A stretch of DNA of 64,000 nt from Aurelia coerulea (taxonomy: Eukaryota > Cnidaria > Scyphozoa > Semaeostomeae > Ulmaridae): the NCBI GenBank assembly GCA_039566865.1, contig CM076949.1:6415501-6479500 (forward strand), given 5' to 3'. Below are positions 21,857 to 33,680 of this stretch, in pieces. The notes below the pieces were generated by a model. The model worked only from the letters and a program-made list of their open reading frames with translations, was not told where the DNA came from and ran no database searches. Position 1 is the stretch's first letter, and the number at the start of each line of letters is the position of its first letter. The position numbers and the translations under genes were made by a program.

Positions 21857-24800
21857 CTAAATAATCGATAGATGTGGAATTCAAAGGTTTGTGCAACTTT
21901 AGACTTAAAAATTGCATTAGCTGATCCGTTCGCTTTGAATTACATAAGAATTTACGTAGGACTTTTTTCCGCGAAATTAATGCTTAGCGAAAACTAGTGA
22001 GCTGGAATTATTCCAGTGTGCAGCTGCTTGAAGAATAGTGCAAACCATATGCATATAAAGCTAAAGAGTGTTATCCTTTTATCTCAACCAAAATGACTGT
22101 GACACTAACTGGAGAGATGATTTGTGTTCTACTGTCTTGAGTCTAAGTCACTGTCTTGAGTCTAAATCACAACTTGAGTCTAAGTTTTTCGAAATTTCCA
22201 TTCGACTTTGAACTCATATCGCAAGGCTGTGTTCCACCGGTGGGTGCAATTCAATGTAAAAGGTACACCACGCTTGTCCATACCATTTCATAGAATACCC
22301 GTTTCCCTAACTTTCTGGTTGGCAAATGGAAAATTTCACTTTATTGGAAAACAGTAGAATCTCATAAAACTCGGGGTATCAAATGGTTGCTAATCACAAA
22401 ATATATACCTTTCAAGCAGTAATCTTCCTCTGTAGAAACAAAATAGATCCATCGCAGCTACGAGAACTCTAGGCCGTACCGTATCAACCGTCTTTTGTAT
22501 GCAACAACAACAACTGTCTAACTAGCGCCTCCTTATCGGTTGAAAACTAAATTCTAGCAATTTGATTGGTGAATACGGAACCACTCTACGCGGGCCTAAA
22601 TTTAGCCACTTTTTAAGAGTAATGTTATGAGCCCCTATTGACCAAGTAATATCAGCGAATCAAAGAACACGGGGAAACAAGGGACTAAAAGTCATAAGTC
22701 TAGACGTATGCCAGGTGGAAAATATAAATGACCTCTCACCTTACAAATCTTTCTGCTCTGCTCGTTCTGCTCTTACCAGTAGGCATCAATGCCACCCAGA
22801 TAATGACCACAAGAAAACCAATGAAAATACCCAATAACACGTGACCATGGAGTCCTGGCTCGGTCCACTGAAGTTCGAATATCGGCAGTAGAAGTAATGG
22901 CATTGCAAGAATACCTTGTATGATAAATGGCACAAGCTAAAGAATAGTAGAACAGGTATCATTTAAGGGCTTTGTTATAATTGCTCAATAATGGGCTGGA
23001 AAATAAGGGCAGATTTTGTATGACAATACACCACTTCAATATACAGCCTCGTTTTGGAAAATATTCAAAATTCTTTGATACGAAATTTTAGAAGCCGAAT
23101 TCGGATTTACCACTCAAACTTTAGTCTAACTGCAAGTTTTTATGTTGCTATCGGTAGTAATTTTGATTTTGTGGCGATGCAAAGTTTGAAAACCCGCAAG
23201 GGATTTGACCGTGAAAATGACTCTGGGTGTAAAGTTTCACCCTCAATGATTTTTCACGGTCAAATCCCTTACAAGTTTTTAAACTTTATATCGTCATAAA
23301 ATCAACATCACAATCGCCAGCAGTGCAAAAACATGAAACTAGACTAAAGTTTGGGTGCTAAATCCGAATCTGAGCTTGAAATTTTCATATGAACAATAGA
23401 AAGAAATGTTGATACATTTCCAAAACGAGGCTGCTATATTGAAGAGGTGTATTGTATCAGTTGCTTTTGATTGACACCGGAATTCAAAGCGATTAGCGAT
23501 TGCAGACAAAGGAAATCTCTCAACCAGTAATTCAAACATACAAAGCTGTAAACGTTTCCCTGAAACCAGTAGAGCAAACTGTCGCCTTGTACATGCGGAA
23601 GGTAGTTTTTAAGAGAAGTCATAACGTTTTAATGAACGAAGAATTATAAATCTAAAGATCTACTTGGCGGATTTTATTTATTTGATTCAGAAGCCAAGTA
23701 TGTGGTAATTTTTCATCGAAGCCGTAAATATATGAGAATTGCAATGCCCCCTGCTCAACTTCTGAATCTAATACACAAAATGGGGTCTTGAAAGATAAAG
23801 TTTTGAAAAAGTATATGCAAAGCCAGCGTTGATGAAAACATTGCCATTCATATAGTATCTTTCGATCATGAAGACTATGCACAACAACATCCTTTTTACA
23901 GCTTTCAACAGGCCAAATGGCATTCGAGAAGCTGATTTCTGAGGGGAGTGGCTTTGAAAAACGGCAACACGCTGCTCACCAGTGCGGAAAGCGGGGGAGG
24001 TCTTTGATCACTATGCACAACAACATCCTTTTTACAGCTTTTCAACAGGCCAAATGGCATTCGAGAAACTGATTTCTGAGGGGAGTGGCTTTGAAAAACG
24101 GCAACACGCTGCTCACCAGTGCGGAAAGCAGGGGAGGTCTTTGATCACTATTCACTGGGTTTCTTTGGAATCTGCACATTATGTCGATTTAATAGATAGC
24201 CTTGAAACAGAAATTATAGTTCTTACCACTTGCCAAAACGAAGTCTTCAACAAGGTCTTATCTGCAATCCACGATTTTCCCATCGTCAATCCCAGCATAA
24301 CTTGCAGGCTTAGCACAACCTCGTTACGATATCCTCCCATGTGATAAGAAACAACAGCCCCCGACGTTGCCATGGCATCCGAGAGTCTAATGTCGTTAGG
24401 GGTAATGGAATGTTCATCAAAATCTTTGACATCATCATCATCGATTCTCTCAATAAGTGTCGGACTTAGAGTGAGTAGTGTGAACGAATCAGCTGGCTTG
24501 TTTGAGACCGTATACACCCAGTTGTCTACTAACACATTGCAAATGTATTGGGGTTGTATTTTCTCAAGATCCTTCAATGTCAATGTTTCTTTTTCAAAGT
24601 TATCATCCGCAGGGATTTCTTCGTACAATCCTGGCCGTGCTCCTTGAACGTAAAGGCCACTCAAAGGTAAAAAATCGGCCAATGAAATACCCCTGCAGCC
24701 TAGGCATCCAGAACTTATTGGCGTGTAGAATGATTTCTGAAGTCTGCACCTGTTGATGTGAGATACTCAGTGAATGTTTTCAAGAAAAAACTATTATCAC

Positions 24801-27800
24801 TAATCCGTCCACCTTCAAAACTGATCTGCAACATTCACAACCCAAAAGGTTTATCAATTTTAACACAGCTTCGTGTAGGACTTAGCAAGCTGAATTTTCA
24901 CAAATTCAAACATAACTTCAGCGATACTTTCAATCCTTTGTGCCCTGTAAATGATGGTATTGAGGATACGGAGCATTTTTTGCTGCTCTGCCATGCTTAT
25001 GATGAAGATAGACGCAATCTTCTCAACAGTGTGAATGCGATATTGCAACCCCATGGATTAACAAACCTTTCAAATAAAAATTTACTCCAAATCATCCTGT
25101 ATGGCCACGAAAAGTTATCTTTAGATTCAAATAAAAAAATTCTCGAGGCAACGTTAAAATATATTCAGGCCTCAGAACGGTTTCAGTAAGTTCCTAAGTT
25201 TGTTGTTAAAAACCTCCTCTCTCTTGTAATCTGTTTTTTTCTCACATTTGTTTTTTGTTGTTTTAATTTCTTTTGATGGAATTATGTCATTGTTATTAGC
25301 CATTTGCTATTTTGTAATGTGTAATTGCTGCTAAAGCGCATGCGCGTAGCAGACATTTAGACGGGTTGATTGAAATTCCTGTGTCGATCTCCACGTATGG
25401 ATGCAAAAACAAACAACAACAACAACAACAACAGAATTTCTGGCATCGTGCTTGCTATGATGACTGCCCACCACTTTGATTTTGGATGCAAGAAGTTGGC
25501 TCACGTTCATTGCGAGAAAAAGAAGGGGATTTTCACTGACTCTGGTACGTATCAAACATTTTTAAAATCTCATTTTATAGTAAATATGGGAGGATTTCTT
25601 TTTATCCTCTCTGCTGTGTCGTGCAGCGGATAGGTTCCAGAAGTGGTAGGAAGATTTCACCAACGAAGGCCTAAGCGTTTCTTACACTTTCACAAGTAAA
25701 CAGCAATGACCTGCCCTTTGTGGCAACAAATAAAACGTTTAGACCCATTGTGGTATTGGCAGTTGTAGCAACAAAAGCAAATATATAAGGTAACTTTCCC
25801 ATTGTGGAAAGAAAAAGTGAATTACCCATTGTGATTAAAAACAGTGAATTGCATATATTGTGGCAACAAAAGCTACTACTTCAAAACCATTCAAAACGAA
25901 CTGAAACAAACAGCAAATTAAGCGAATCTGGTCATTCAGTATGCTCAATTACTTTTGGAAACATTTGTCAAGTCTCTTTCTTTAGTAACACACAAGATGA
26001 TACAGCACTTGAACATTTTTCACAGATAACAATCATGCAGTTTTCTTATCAGATGGGTACTTGGTATCTATTATTCACAATCCTAACTCAGGGTTTATGC
26101 ATTTGATTAGAAAAGGTAAGAATTCATCTTTTAGTCGAGTATTGTTGCACTTTATAGAACAGTAGTTTTCTTTTTGCTTTGAAAACTGCAAATATTTGGT
26201 GCATAAATGTGCCATGGAGGATTGTTTCAGAACAGAGGAGATAATTTCCCATTTCATAAAAAATCACAAGGGAGGATTGCAAAAAAAGATAATTGAAAGG
26301 ATCTTTCAACCATGATTCTTTGCACCTGAAAAAATTTTGATTGGCTTCTTGATTAATTTTTCCCCTCCTTTAGCCCAAATTCTTTTGTCAGTATATTTCT
26401 GTTATCTACTCAGGTACTTAAATCAGCCTTTTCAACCACCATACCACCATGTGCCATCTTTTTATTGGTGGTCATATTTGTGGACTGTAAAATGGTGACA
26501 ATGAAAAGACCACAAGTGGTGTATTCACAAACCATGCTCATTGCAAAGGCCCCTTTAATGTTGCCATATGACCATGCACATATATATCTCATACACAAAA
26601 GCTTAATATCTCATTTACATTTTGTTGCAGAAATGAAAGGTAACTTATTAATTTGAGACAGCACATGTAAAGATTAACACAGCATTGGATCACTTTCTGC
26701 GTATTAACTGTTCATATTCCTGTAACTGTTTGCACAGCATTGGATCAGTATTTGCTTCTTTAACCATTGACATTCGAAGACCAAGGCAGCATAAGACAAC
26801 TGCTGGATGCACATTCTTACACAGACCAAAAAGCATTGGATCAGCATTGCTTGTGACCATTCTTCACACCTTGTGACTTTTTAACTTGGATACAAACTGT
26901 TACCAGATGAACTTTTGAAGAATTGTTATGGCCAACTGTTGTGTATCATATACCCACAAGACTTGTTTTCATTTGAGGCATAATATAAAACCTGTTATTT
27001 GACACAGAATTGAAAAGGGAACACTTTGTGTATTGCCATCATGTATCAAGTTGTTTGAATATTATTGAAGAGGCTGATTAATGCAGATGGAAGCAGATAA
27101 TTGACATTCTGAGCTAATTACAAAGAAATGATGAAAGCTACTGTATTACTTCTAAAACATCAAAACTATTTTTGCTTCAAAATACCAGTGTTGATCTATG
27201 GCCAAATGAGAAAATCATATACTATTTGAGGTACCACCTGGGGAAAAGAAAGCCTTGCAGTCCAAGAAAGTACAAAATGAACTGACAATGATTAACTGAG
27301 TCTTAAAATTGCAATTGAAGACATGAATTGAGATTAATATCACATTGAGTTTTAATGTGTATTGTAGTCGTGTAATGCAGTCTTGAAATTTACAAACAGC
27401 TCTCGTAGTTCTTTAATTGTTTTACCTCAAAAAGCTGCAATTTAACTTGGTTTCAAGCACATGCTCCGAAATATCCACTGTGACATTTATTTTTTTGACA
27501 ATCTGCGGAATGTTATTATGAGTAATACTATGAGCAGCACTTACTTAACTACGTTAACAGCTAGTTTGTAATATTTAAATGTAACATTAATTTGAATCTC
27601 TATGTTAAATGTTATGGTCGAAGGGTTGCTATGTACTTCCATGCTCCTTGTGGCATCGTCTTGTAACCTTTGTCTGTTGATTGTAAATTTTATGGGAATA
27701 TAAAAAAAAATGTGAGATACGATTGTTGCTGAAGAGTGAATAATACTTGGTGTCCCAAAAAAGTACTCCTGTTTGGAAAATCATCAAAATGTGATCAATT

Positions 27801-30800
27801 AAAAACCAAATTACGTTCCCAGCTGCAGCTGATCCAAGTTAGCCTACGCGTAGACCCATTATCCCAAAGGAGAAAAGGGTCTACGAAACAAAGAGCAAAG
27901 GCTTGCTATGGCCGTCCAATTAATCATTCTAATCCCCTTTTCAAATGATGTGTGAAACGCGTTGAAACCATAGAAAAGAAATATTTCTATGGTTGAAGCA
28001 AAAGCTGCATAAATTAAGTTTCCAGAAATCTAGAAACCTCAGTAGCAAGCCTTTGCTCTTTGTTTCGTAGACCCTTTCCTCCTTTGGGATAATGGGTCTA
28101 CGCGTAGGCTGATCCATGGGCAATAATGCACCGTTGATATGGCCTATATTATGATCAAAATTGTATTCTTACTCACTGTGTTATTTCTCTTTCACGGGAA
28201 ACCTCAGTAGCAAGCCTTTGCTCTTTGTTTCGTAGACCCTTTCCTCCTTTGGGATAATGGGTCTTGCTGCGGAAAGTTTTGATATTATGATCAAAATTGT
28301 ATTCTTACTCACTGTGTTATTTCTCTTTCACGGGATTGCGCGGAAAGTTTGATAATGTTGCTATTCTTTCGTTCTTTTTTTGTCACAGCAAGGAATCGAA
28401 TGCTGCCATCATTCAAATAGAGTTGAAACGGTTGGAGCTCCTACGCAGCGATACGTCTCATTTCAAACTTCCCTTTAAATTTTGAAATGAGACGTATTGC
28501 TGCGTAGGAGCTCCAACCGTTTCAACTCTATTTGAATAATGGTACCCTGTGTACCAGCTAGGGTAGAATAATGTCAGCATTCAATTCCTTGTTGTGACGA
28601 GAGAAGAACGAAGTAATAGCAACATTATCAACCTTTACTCGCAATCCCGTGGAAGAGAAACAACACAGTGAGTAAAAATAATTGTAGATTTAAAGGACAA
28701 TGAAAAATCTCAAAATAATGGCCTTTAGGCAAGATTAACCAAGGGCAATAAGAAATGCGCAGTTCCGTTTCAATATTGATTTCGGCCCCATCGGACAGCA
28801 TGTGTAGATTCTTAGGCCCAATTTGCTCACATGATCGGTGTTTGTTTCCTCAAGCTTGGTTTCCTATGAGAAATTGTTCATACCTCTTACTGTAAGTACT
28901 TTTAAACTTCCCATGGCATTTATTGATTGTCTTTACAGCTCTGTAAAGATCATCTTTTTCCGCTTTTAATTGCCTAAAGTTTGCCCCTGCAGAATGTTTC
29001 TCTCACAGCATTTCTCAAAATAAGCCAATTTCCCGCTCTCCTCCACAGCAGGTTTTCCCTCGCAGCGATTTTTTCCTTCGCAGATTTATTTTCAACGGAA
29101 CTACGCATTTCATATCGCCCTTGAATTTACAATGTGGCTTGTAGAATATTGCTCAGAATAAGGGTTTTCAACCCGTAAGTTAGTACCCGTTATGTAATGA
29201 AAACAAACATTTCTTTTCTTCATAATAATTGGATCATTGACAAAAGAGATTAAAAAGAAAATTTTACGACAGGTTTTATGATCGATGTTTGTGATTTTTT
29301 GAAGGGAATTTTAGAAGAATGATGTCGCTCGTTCCTTCCAGGTCCTAGATCTAGTAATTCGCTAAATGGACTGCAATTAATTTCTAAACCATCGTCTTCT
29401 CTCAAACAAGGACAGATTTGGTAAGACAATAGCACGAGTTGGTCTTGATTGACACCGCAATTCAAAGCGATTATCAATCGCAGACAAAGGAAATTCTCTC
29501 AACCAGTAATTCAAAACAAGCAAAGCCGCAATAGTTTCTCTGAAACCCAGGTAGCTAGCGCGCTCGTTATGCATTCCAGAAACTGTTTTTAAGAGCAAAA
29601 AAGAACATATATCGAAAGAAGAAGGATATATCTACACATCTACCTCGGGCATTTTATTTCTTTGGTTAAGAAGCTGAGCAGTAAGTGCTTTGATAACACC
29701 CACAAAAATAAGAGAATTGAATCGCCTCCCAAACGGCTTCTGAGCCAAAGAGATAAAATGTCCGAGACAGATGTGTAGATGTACCGGGTGCGCCAAAATA
29801 AACTATGCACGTTTGGCAGGCCACAATATATCGTACACTGGACCGATTTTGAAGATTTATGACTCATTCGTTAGCAGAAAGCCAGAATTGGATACCGGGT
29901 TTTTTGCAATTTTTTTCTTTTTCAGCTTTTAGAGCTAGAAGCGAGTTTCCTAAGATTTTGTTTTCGAAAACACTGAAGACGATCAAAAAGCATCGATCAA
30001 TTTTCTAAAGAATCGACTTGAATGGACAAAGAGAGAACTTTTTCGTGGTGATTTGCGATCTAAAAATCGACCAATTGTAATCTGCTGTACGAGAGTTCAT
30101 ACTGAACCCCCAAATCCCCCTGAAAACGTTTTCTCTTTGTTTATTCATGTTGGATCTTTTAAGATTTGATCGACGTTCTTTCATCGTTTTCAATATTTTC
30201 GAAAACGAACATTTAAGAAACTCGCTTCTCGCTCTAAAAACTGAAAACGGAAAAATTTGCAAAAAGTCCTAGAATCTAATTCAGGCTCTCTGCTAAATAT
30301 TAAGTCATAAATCTTCAAAATCGGTCCAGTGCTCAAAATATTGTGGCCTGCCAAACGTGCATAGTTTATTTTGGCGCACCCGGTATCCTTCTTCTTTCGA
30401 ACAAGCTCATGTTTGCTTTTAAGAACAATTTGTAGAATGTGCAACGAGCGCACTAGCTACTTGGGTCTCAGAAAAATTTTTGCGGCTTTGTTTGTTTTGA
30501 ATTTATGTATGAGAGAATTTCCTTTGTCTGCAGTCGCTAATTGCTTTGAATTGAGGTGTCAATCAAACGCAACTGTTGCTATTGTATTAAAAAATCTGCC
30601 GTTGTTATAAAATATTTTAAGATTAAAGGGGCTCCGCCGTCAAAATTTAAACAAAACGATAATTATTGCAGTTTTTTGAAAGGTGATATCACACAGGATT
30701 TTCGTATTTTTTTCAAAATGAAAGTTGCTGTTTGGGCATTAATCATTGTATTTCACTAAGGAACAAACCAAACATTCATATCTTCTACGATTGCTCGGAT

Positions 30801-32023
30801 ATAAGTTGATTTTTAACGGTCGCTTTTTGGTGGCTTGGGTGAAGCCACCAAACAAACTGCAGAGAACAATGGATGAACAATGGATAATCGGCGACACGTG
30901 CGAGTTTACGGATTTGTTTACTGTTTGACAACGGAACCCCTTTAAAGTGTGATAATTTTGAAAAACCCTACCTGTAGAAACTATGAATACAGCTTTGCTG
31001 AACAAAACTCATGAACGGCGTGAGCAGAAACAATATAGATGCGATCCATAACACTATGATAAAATGAGTTTCGTTGTAGCGTAATCCAAGAATTGGATTT
31101 CTGAACACTTTAAACTTGATGACATACGAGTAGAAGTACACCAACATAGTCCATGATGCTTTGTTTCGCAAAGGTGGAATCCCCATCCATAGAATAACGC
31201 CCAAAGTGAGGATGACAGCTTTCATCCAGACGGGAATTACCGAGACGTACATTTCCAAGAACCAGGGAAGGAACAAGAAAGCGAGAACAACAGCGAGGAT
31301 TGAGGTCATGATTGAGAAATAGTGTTCCAGATGGATGCTAACGATTCTGTAAAGGCAGTAAGAAAGTACGGTTGCAAGGAGGAGAATACAGAAAATGATA
31401 GTGAGAGTCTCTGTATCTTTGTCCCGATCGGGAAAGCATTCTCTTTGATCATTTGGCAACACTCGGAAAAGTCCCGTCGTTATGTTCATTCGTGTAGCAT
31501 TATACGCAGCCTCGCCCTTACAAGTGAATCCCATTCTCAACATAGAACCAAAGAAATAATCGATCAAATACGCAGCTGGAAATGCAATTGGTACCCATAT
31601 CAGGACCGGAATGATGATACCAACAAACAACAGCAAGATTATGACGACAAGAGAGTCACAGAATCCTTTAAACGGGTTCCTCCAGTTGCATTGCGAGCTA
31701 GCATTCCTCCTCATATGGTTGAAATACTTCTCATGCCACTGAGGATCGTCTTCTCCATGGTATCTGTACTTCCATTCTAAATAGGATGTTCCGGTGTACC
31801 CTCCTCCCGAAACACAGCTCATATAATCAATAGGGATCTTCTTCTGAAGAAGCCTTCGTAGTACTCCCGATGAAAAGGCAGCTGATCGGATCCCGCCACC
31901 AGAGAAAGCGACTCCAATCCCCGATCCATTCGGGGCTTCGTTGTCATCTTCTGTCGGCTTTGTGCTCGATTCTTCCGTTGCTGATTCGTTTTCGACATTT
32001 GAATCTTCCACAGATGCAGACAT
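21103..32023 (-). CDS. Membrane patatin-like phospholipase, complete four-exon gene
   Basis: Exons 32023-30972, 24692-24227, 22936-22740 and 21856-21103 join in phase to 823 codons (822 residues plus stop). Seen: oxyanion motif SGGGIRS (41-47), nucleophile elbow VSGGGYTG with Ser72, about six membrane helices between 124 and 340, HSFYR-GISLADF across the first junction, LSDAMATSGAVVS in exon 2, two more helices in exon 3, and YLSDGGHVENLGL with Asp605. Ser72 and Asp605 would form the patatin Ser-Asp dyad, which hydrolyses acyl esters of membrane lipids. The same order (VSGGGY, membrane block, HxFYR, SDGGHxENLGL) is known to me from bacterial multi-pass patatin-like proteins. The true lipid substrate is unknown. 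A Cys cluster at 762-781 is unusual. The acceptor at 32061 implies an upstream non-coding exon. Confidence 0.9.
22740..22936 (-). CDS. Patatin gene exon 3 (two membrane helices)
   Basis: Acceptor CTATTCTTTAG, donor GTGAGAGG. 197 bp encoding LVPFIIQGILAMPLLLLPIF, a short loop with Trp and Pro, HVLLGIFIGFLVVIIWVAL and a basic cytosolic-looking end. Confidence 0.88.
23002..23880. mobile_element. AACAAGG-family fold-back MITE, interrupted and truncated
   Basis: Starts ATAAGGGCAGATTTTGTA, is interrupted by a hairpin element, then resumes with TGATTGACACCGGAATTC and the usual arm. The right terminus is missing. It lies in patatin intron 2. Confidence 0.7.
23044..23433. mobile_element. CAGCCTCGTTTTGG hairpin element
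   Basis: CAGCCTCGTTTTGGAAA at the left and its inverted copy at the right, with arms pairing through GGGATTTGACCGTGAAAA near the centre. The flanks are themselves inverted (TTCAATATA / CTATATTGAA), so the true ends may lie slightly further out. Confidence 0.8.
23876..24147. repeat. 136-bp tandem duplication
   Basis: Two nearly identical copies in direct orientation (landmark CATCCTTTTT at 23888 and 24024) differ at only a few bases, so the duplication is recent. It lies in patatin intron 2, about 80 bp from the exon 2 donor. Confidence 0.9.
24227..24692 (-). CDS. Patatin gene exon 2
   Basis: Acceptor GCCTAGGCTGCAG, donor GTAAGAAC. 466 bp; the first base completes Arg, then GISLADFLPLSGLY. 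It includes the conserved SDAMATSGAVVSYHMGG region. No ATG is needed because it is internal. Confidence 0.88.
24750..25435 (+). mobile_element. LINE 3' end with C-terminal RT-ORF fragment
   Basis: The frame 24758-25189 encodes the C-terminal part of a non-LTR retrotransposon polyprotein (FNIHNPKG-like NIHNPKGLSILTQLRVGLS, then NPLCPVNDGIEDTEHFLLLC, a zinc-binding-like Cys/His pattern). It ends in TAA, a short 3' UTR and an (AAC)n tail near 25411-25432. The RT domain itself is lost. It is inserted in patatin intron 1 about 60 bp upstream of exon 2. Confidence 0.8.
25436..27575. other. Patatin intron 1; nothing firm
   Basis: GCATTGGATCA occurs three times between 26690 and 26850. A + strand stretch at 25434-25541 is open and followed by GTACG, but its start lies in LINE tail sequence, so no exon is called. 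Confidence 0.4.
27576..27711 (+). mobile_element. LINE 3' UTR end
   Basis: Ends GGAATATAAAAAAAAA and shares a TGTTA...CTCCYTGTGG...CGTC.TTGTA pattern with the LINE end at 43160-43331. Confidence 0.5.
27840..28110. mobile_element. AGCCTACGCGTAGACCC fold-back MITE
   Basis: Inverted arms of about 75 bp (27841-27915 and 28040-28110). Flanks GATCCAAGT and GATCCATGG may be a worn 9-bp target duplication. Part of the right arm plus its 3' flank is duplicated at 28196-28270. Confidence 0.8.
28281..28690. mobile_element. Asymmetric fold-back element
   Basis: The two arms form a near-perfect palindrome centred at about 28470. The right arm has about 30 extra bases (around 28541-28570), or the left lost them. 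The outer left segment is also repeated just upstream at about 28140-28205. Confidence 0.8.
28691..29404. other. Intron sequence, no feature seen
   Basis: No open frame or inverted repeat that I can support. Confidence 0.5.
29405..30606. mobile_element. AACAAGG fold-back MITE split by a TA MITE
   Basis: Left half 29405-29781 and right half 30386-30606 match the intact copies at 10331 and 16786. The gap is exactly the element at 29782-30385. Confidence 0.88.
29782..30385. mobile_element. TA-flanked fold-back MITE with TACCGGGTGCGCC termini, nested
   Basis: TACCGGGTGCGCCAAAATAA and its inverted copy at the right, arms of about 110 bp, TA at both edges. Excision in silico restores a continuous host MITE with a single TA, so this insertion is younger than its host. 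Confidence 0.92.
30623..30945. mobile_element. TTAAAGG-type MITE with TTAA at both ends
   Basis: TTAAAGGGGCTCCGCCGTCAA to GACAACGGAACCCCTTTAA; the interior is shared with 5752-6064. It lies 26 bp downstream of patatin exon 1. Confidence 0.85.
30972..32023 (-). CDS. Patatin gene exon 1 (start, Ser motif and membrane block)
   Basis: ATG at 32021-32023 follows an in-frame-free 37-base leader. The N-terminus is acidic and Glu/Ser/Thr-rich (1-33), then GVAFSGGGIRSAAF and CVSGGGYTG, then about six hydrophobic segments. Donor TACAG/GTAGGG at 30971. Reading past the donor gives TAG at once, supporting the junction. Confidence 0.92.
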
Positions 32024-32060
32024 TTCATATCAAACCAAACCTTGTTGTAGGTTAGCTGAC
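32024..32060 (-). other. 5' UTR part of patatin exon 1, with upstream splice acceptor
   Basis: On the - strand TTCCTTCTTCTGCAG ends at 32061, an excellent acceptor 37 bp before the ATG, so a non-coding first exon probably lies further upstream (higher coordinates) or a leader is trans-spliced. Confidence 0.55.
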
Positions 32061-32139
32061 CTGCAGAAGAAGGAATTTGTTCTTTGTGAGAAGTTGTTGT
32101 TGTTGCACTGTTGAATAAGCGCTAGGATCACAGAAATAA

Positions 32140-32262
32140 AGGAGATCTAATCGAGTCCACGACCCCTTGTCATGACGCTCAAGTGGTAGGGCTCTACCTT
32201 GGATCGAACCCTGTCCGCCTGACTGTTCTTGCTTCAAAGTCGGAGGATTACACCACTCTGTA
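32140..32262 (-). mobile_element. tRNA-derived SINE copy
   Basis: On the - strand there is a box-A-like TAGTACAGAGTGG and, about 50 bp on, a good Pol III box B (GGGTTCGATCC). The region is followed by ACTTGAGCGTCATGACAAGG. The second copy at 55515-55640 shares the whole block. The tRNA fold is degenerate in the anticodon arm, so it is not called a functional tRNA gene. Confidence 0.65.
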
Positions 32263-32479
32263 CTAAGTATATTATGGCAAATACATCGGTTAAACCCTTA
32301 TTATGGCAAATACATCGTTGAACCCTTATTCTTGAGTAATACCAAACTAGCTCGTTATATTTTGAACGTAATAATGCACTGTTTATTCCCATCCGACATT
32401 TTAAATGCCAAGGACCATATCTCCAGAAGTATTAGAGACTATATGACAATTCATGCATTTAAAAGAAACTTTTAGAAAG

Positions 32480-32960
32480 AAGTAGCTTCCAAATCTTCAA
32501 AAAGGTTATGGGCGTAATATTCTATGACCTATTTATTTCAACTGAATGGCTTGAGAGAAGCTTCGACTACTTTGCTATAATTCTACGGTTGGACTTTTCA
32601 GAAATCTTCAATATATTTTCGAAATTACAGCTCATTTCATATTTTTCAATTCATTTGAGAATGTGACGTCATTAATTTTGTAAATCACGAACCAAAAGAT
32701 AGAAGGACTTCTGCTTGATACCATGCTGTAAGCATTTTTCACATTACGGTTTCCCACAAAATATTGAGTCCTCTCTAACGTAGGCTAGTTTTCTTATGTT
32801 TTCTCAAATAGGGAGGTGCGTACAGTTTCACTGAGATTTGGAGAGATTTGGAGACAATAAAGGTTTAGTGGTTTTGCTTGGATATGGATTTCATTGATGA
32901 AATCTATGGTTTCTAAACCTTAAAAGCTTGACTTTAGCCTAGAGGCTGAGAAAGTTTCAA
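32480..32960. mobile_element. Partial copy of the 7916 fold-back family
   Basis: AAAAAGGTT...ATTCTATG...GAATGGCTTGAGAGAAGCTT follows the left arm at 7945-8060. The right arm is not recognisable. Confidence 0.5.
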
Positions 32961-32974
32961 TTTCATTACCAAAA

Positions 32975-33573
32975 CCCGGGGGGGAGTCATTCTATAGTAA
33001 ATGTACCTGGGGATGTGCCGCTGGGAAGTATATTTTTTCGGACTTCTTCTATTCTAGCCAAGGGGGTATACTTTTTTGCAATTTTGGTCAAGCCACGGTG
33101 TAGCCAAGGGTATCATATTTCACAATATTGGTCGGTCATGATATCATTATATTTATATTTTGATATTTGCTTCCATTAAGAAGGGTTGCCCTTCAGCCGG
33201 AGCTGTTTTACAAGGTGCCCTCCACTTAAAAACATTACTTACAATATAAAATTACCAAGGGATAGATTAAATAACAATACAAAAACCATAAATTTAAAAA
33301 CCTAACAACAATTTATAAAGTTTAAGATAAAAGAAAAGAAACACTAACTTTTAAATAGACTGTTTAAAACTATTTAGGGAAGATGCCTGTTTGCTGTCGG
33401 CAGTCATATTTGGTACCAAGGGTATCATATTTGACAATATTGGTCTAGGGAACGACCAAAATTGATTTAACCAAGGGTACCATTTTAGTACAAATTAGTC
33501 TAGCCAACCGTACCACTTTTAATACGCTCGCGGCAGACTCCTGTCCAAAATTTAGCCAAGAGCCCCACCCCCG
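32975..33573. mobile_element. G-run element, degenerate, with LINE insertion
   Basis: Starts CCCGGGGGGGAGTC and carries GGGGATGTGCCGCTGGGAAG like 20433. CCAAGGGTA(C/T)CA(T/A) units (GTCTAGCCAAGGG...) repeat through 33060-33520. The right end (AGAGCCCCACCCCCGTG) is approximate. Confidence 0.6.
33150..33420 (-). mobile_element. LINE 3' end fragment
   Basis: On the - strand the frame ends ADSKQASSLNSFKQSI-stop, a typical LINE polyprotein C-terminus, followed by a 3' UTR with GGGCACC...GAAGGGCAACCC and an AT-rich tail. Confidence 0.6.
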
Positions 33574-33587
33574 TGCTAAAACCATTA

Positions 33588-33680
33588 ACCTGCGTGCAGA
33601 CTCGGTTGATTTGTTTTCAGACAGGTTTCTAGGGAAGAAATCTCTCCGAAAGGTAACCAGCCGAGTTTGCACGTTAAATA
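33588..33680. mobile_element. Short hairpin element (CTGCGTGCAGACTCGG)
   Basis: TTAACCTGCGTGCAGACTCGG and CCGAGTTTGCACGTTAA are imperfect inverted ends of a 93-bp hairpin related to the one at 52104. Confidence 0.55.

Noticed and set aside
32140..32262. Functional tRNA gene
   Set aside because: Boxes A and B are visible but the anticodon arm does not pair and a SINE body follows; a second degenerate copy exists.
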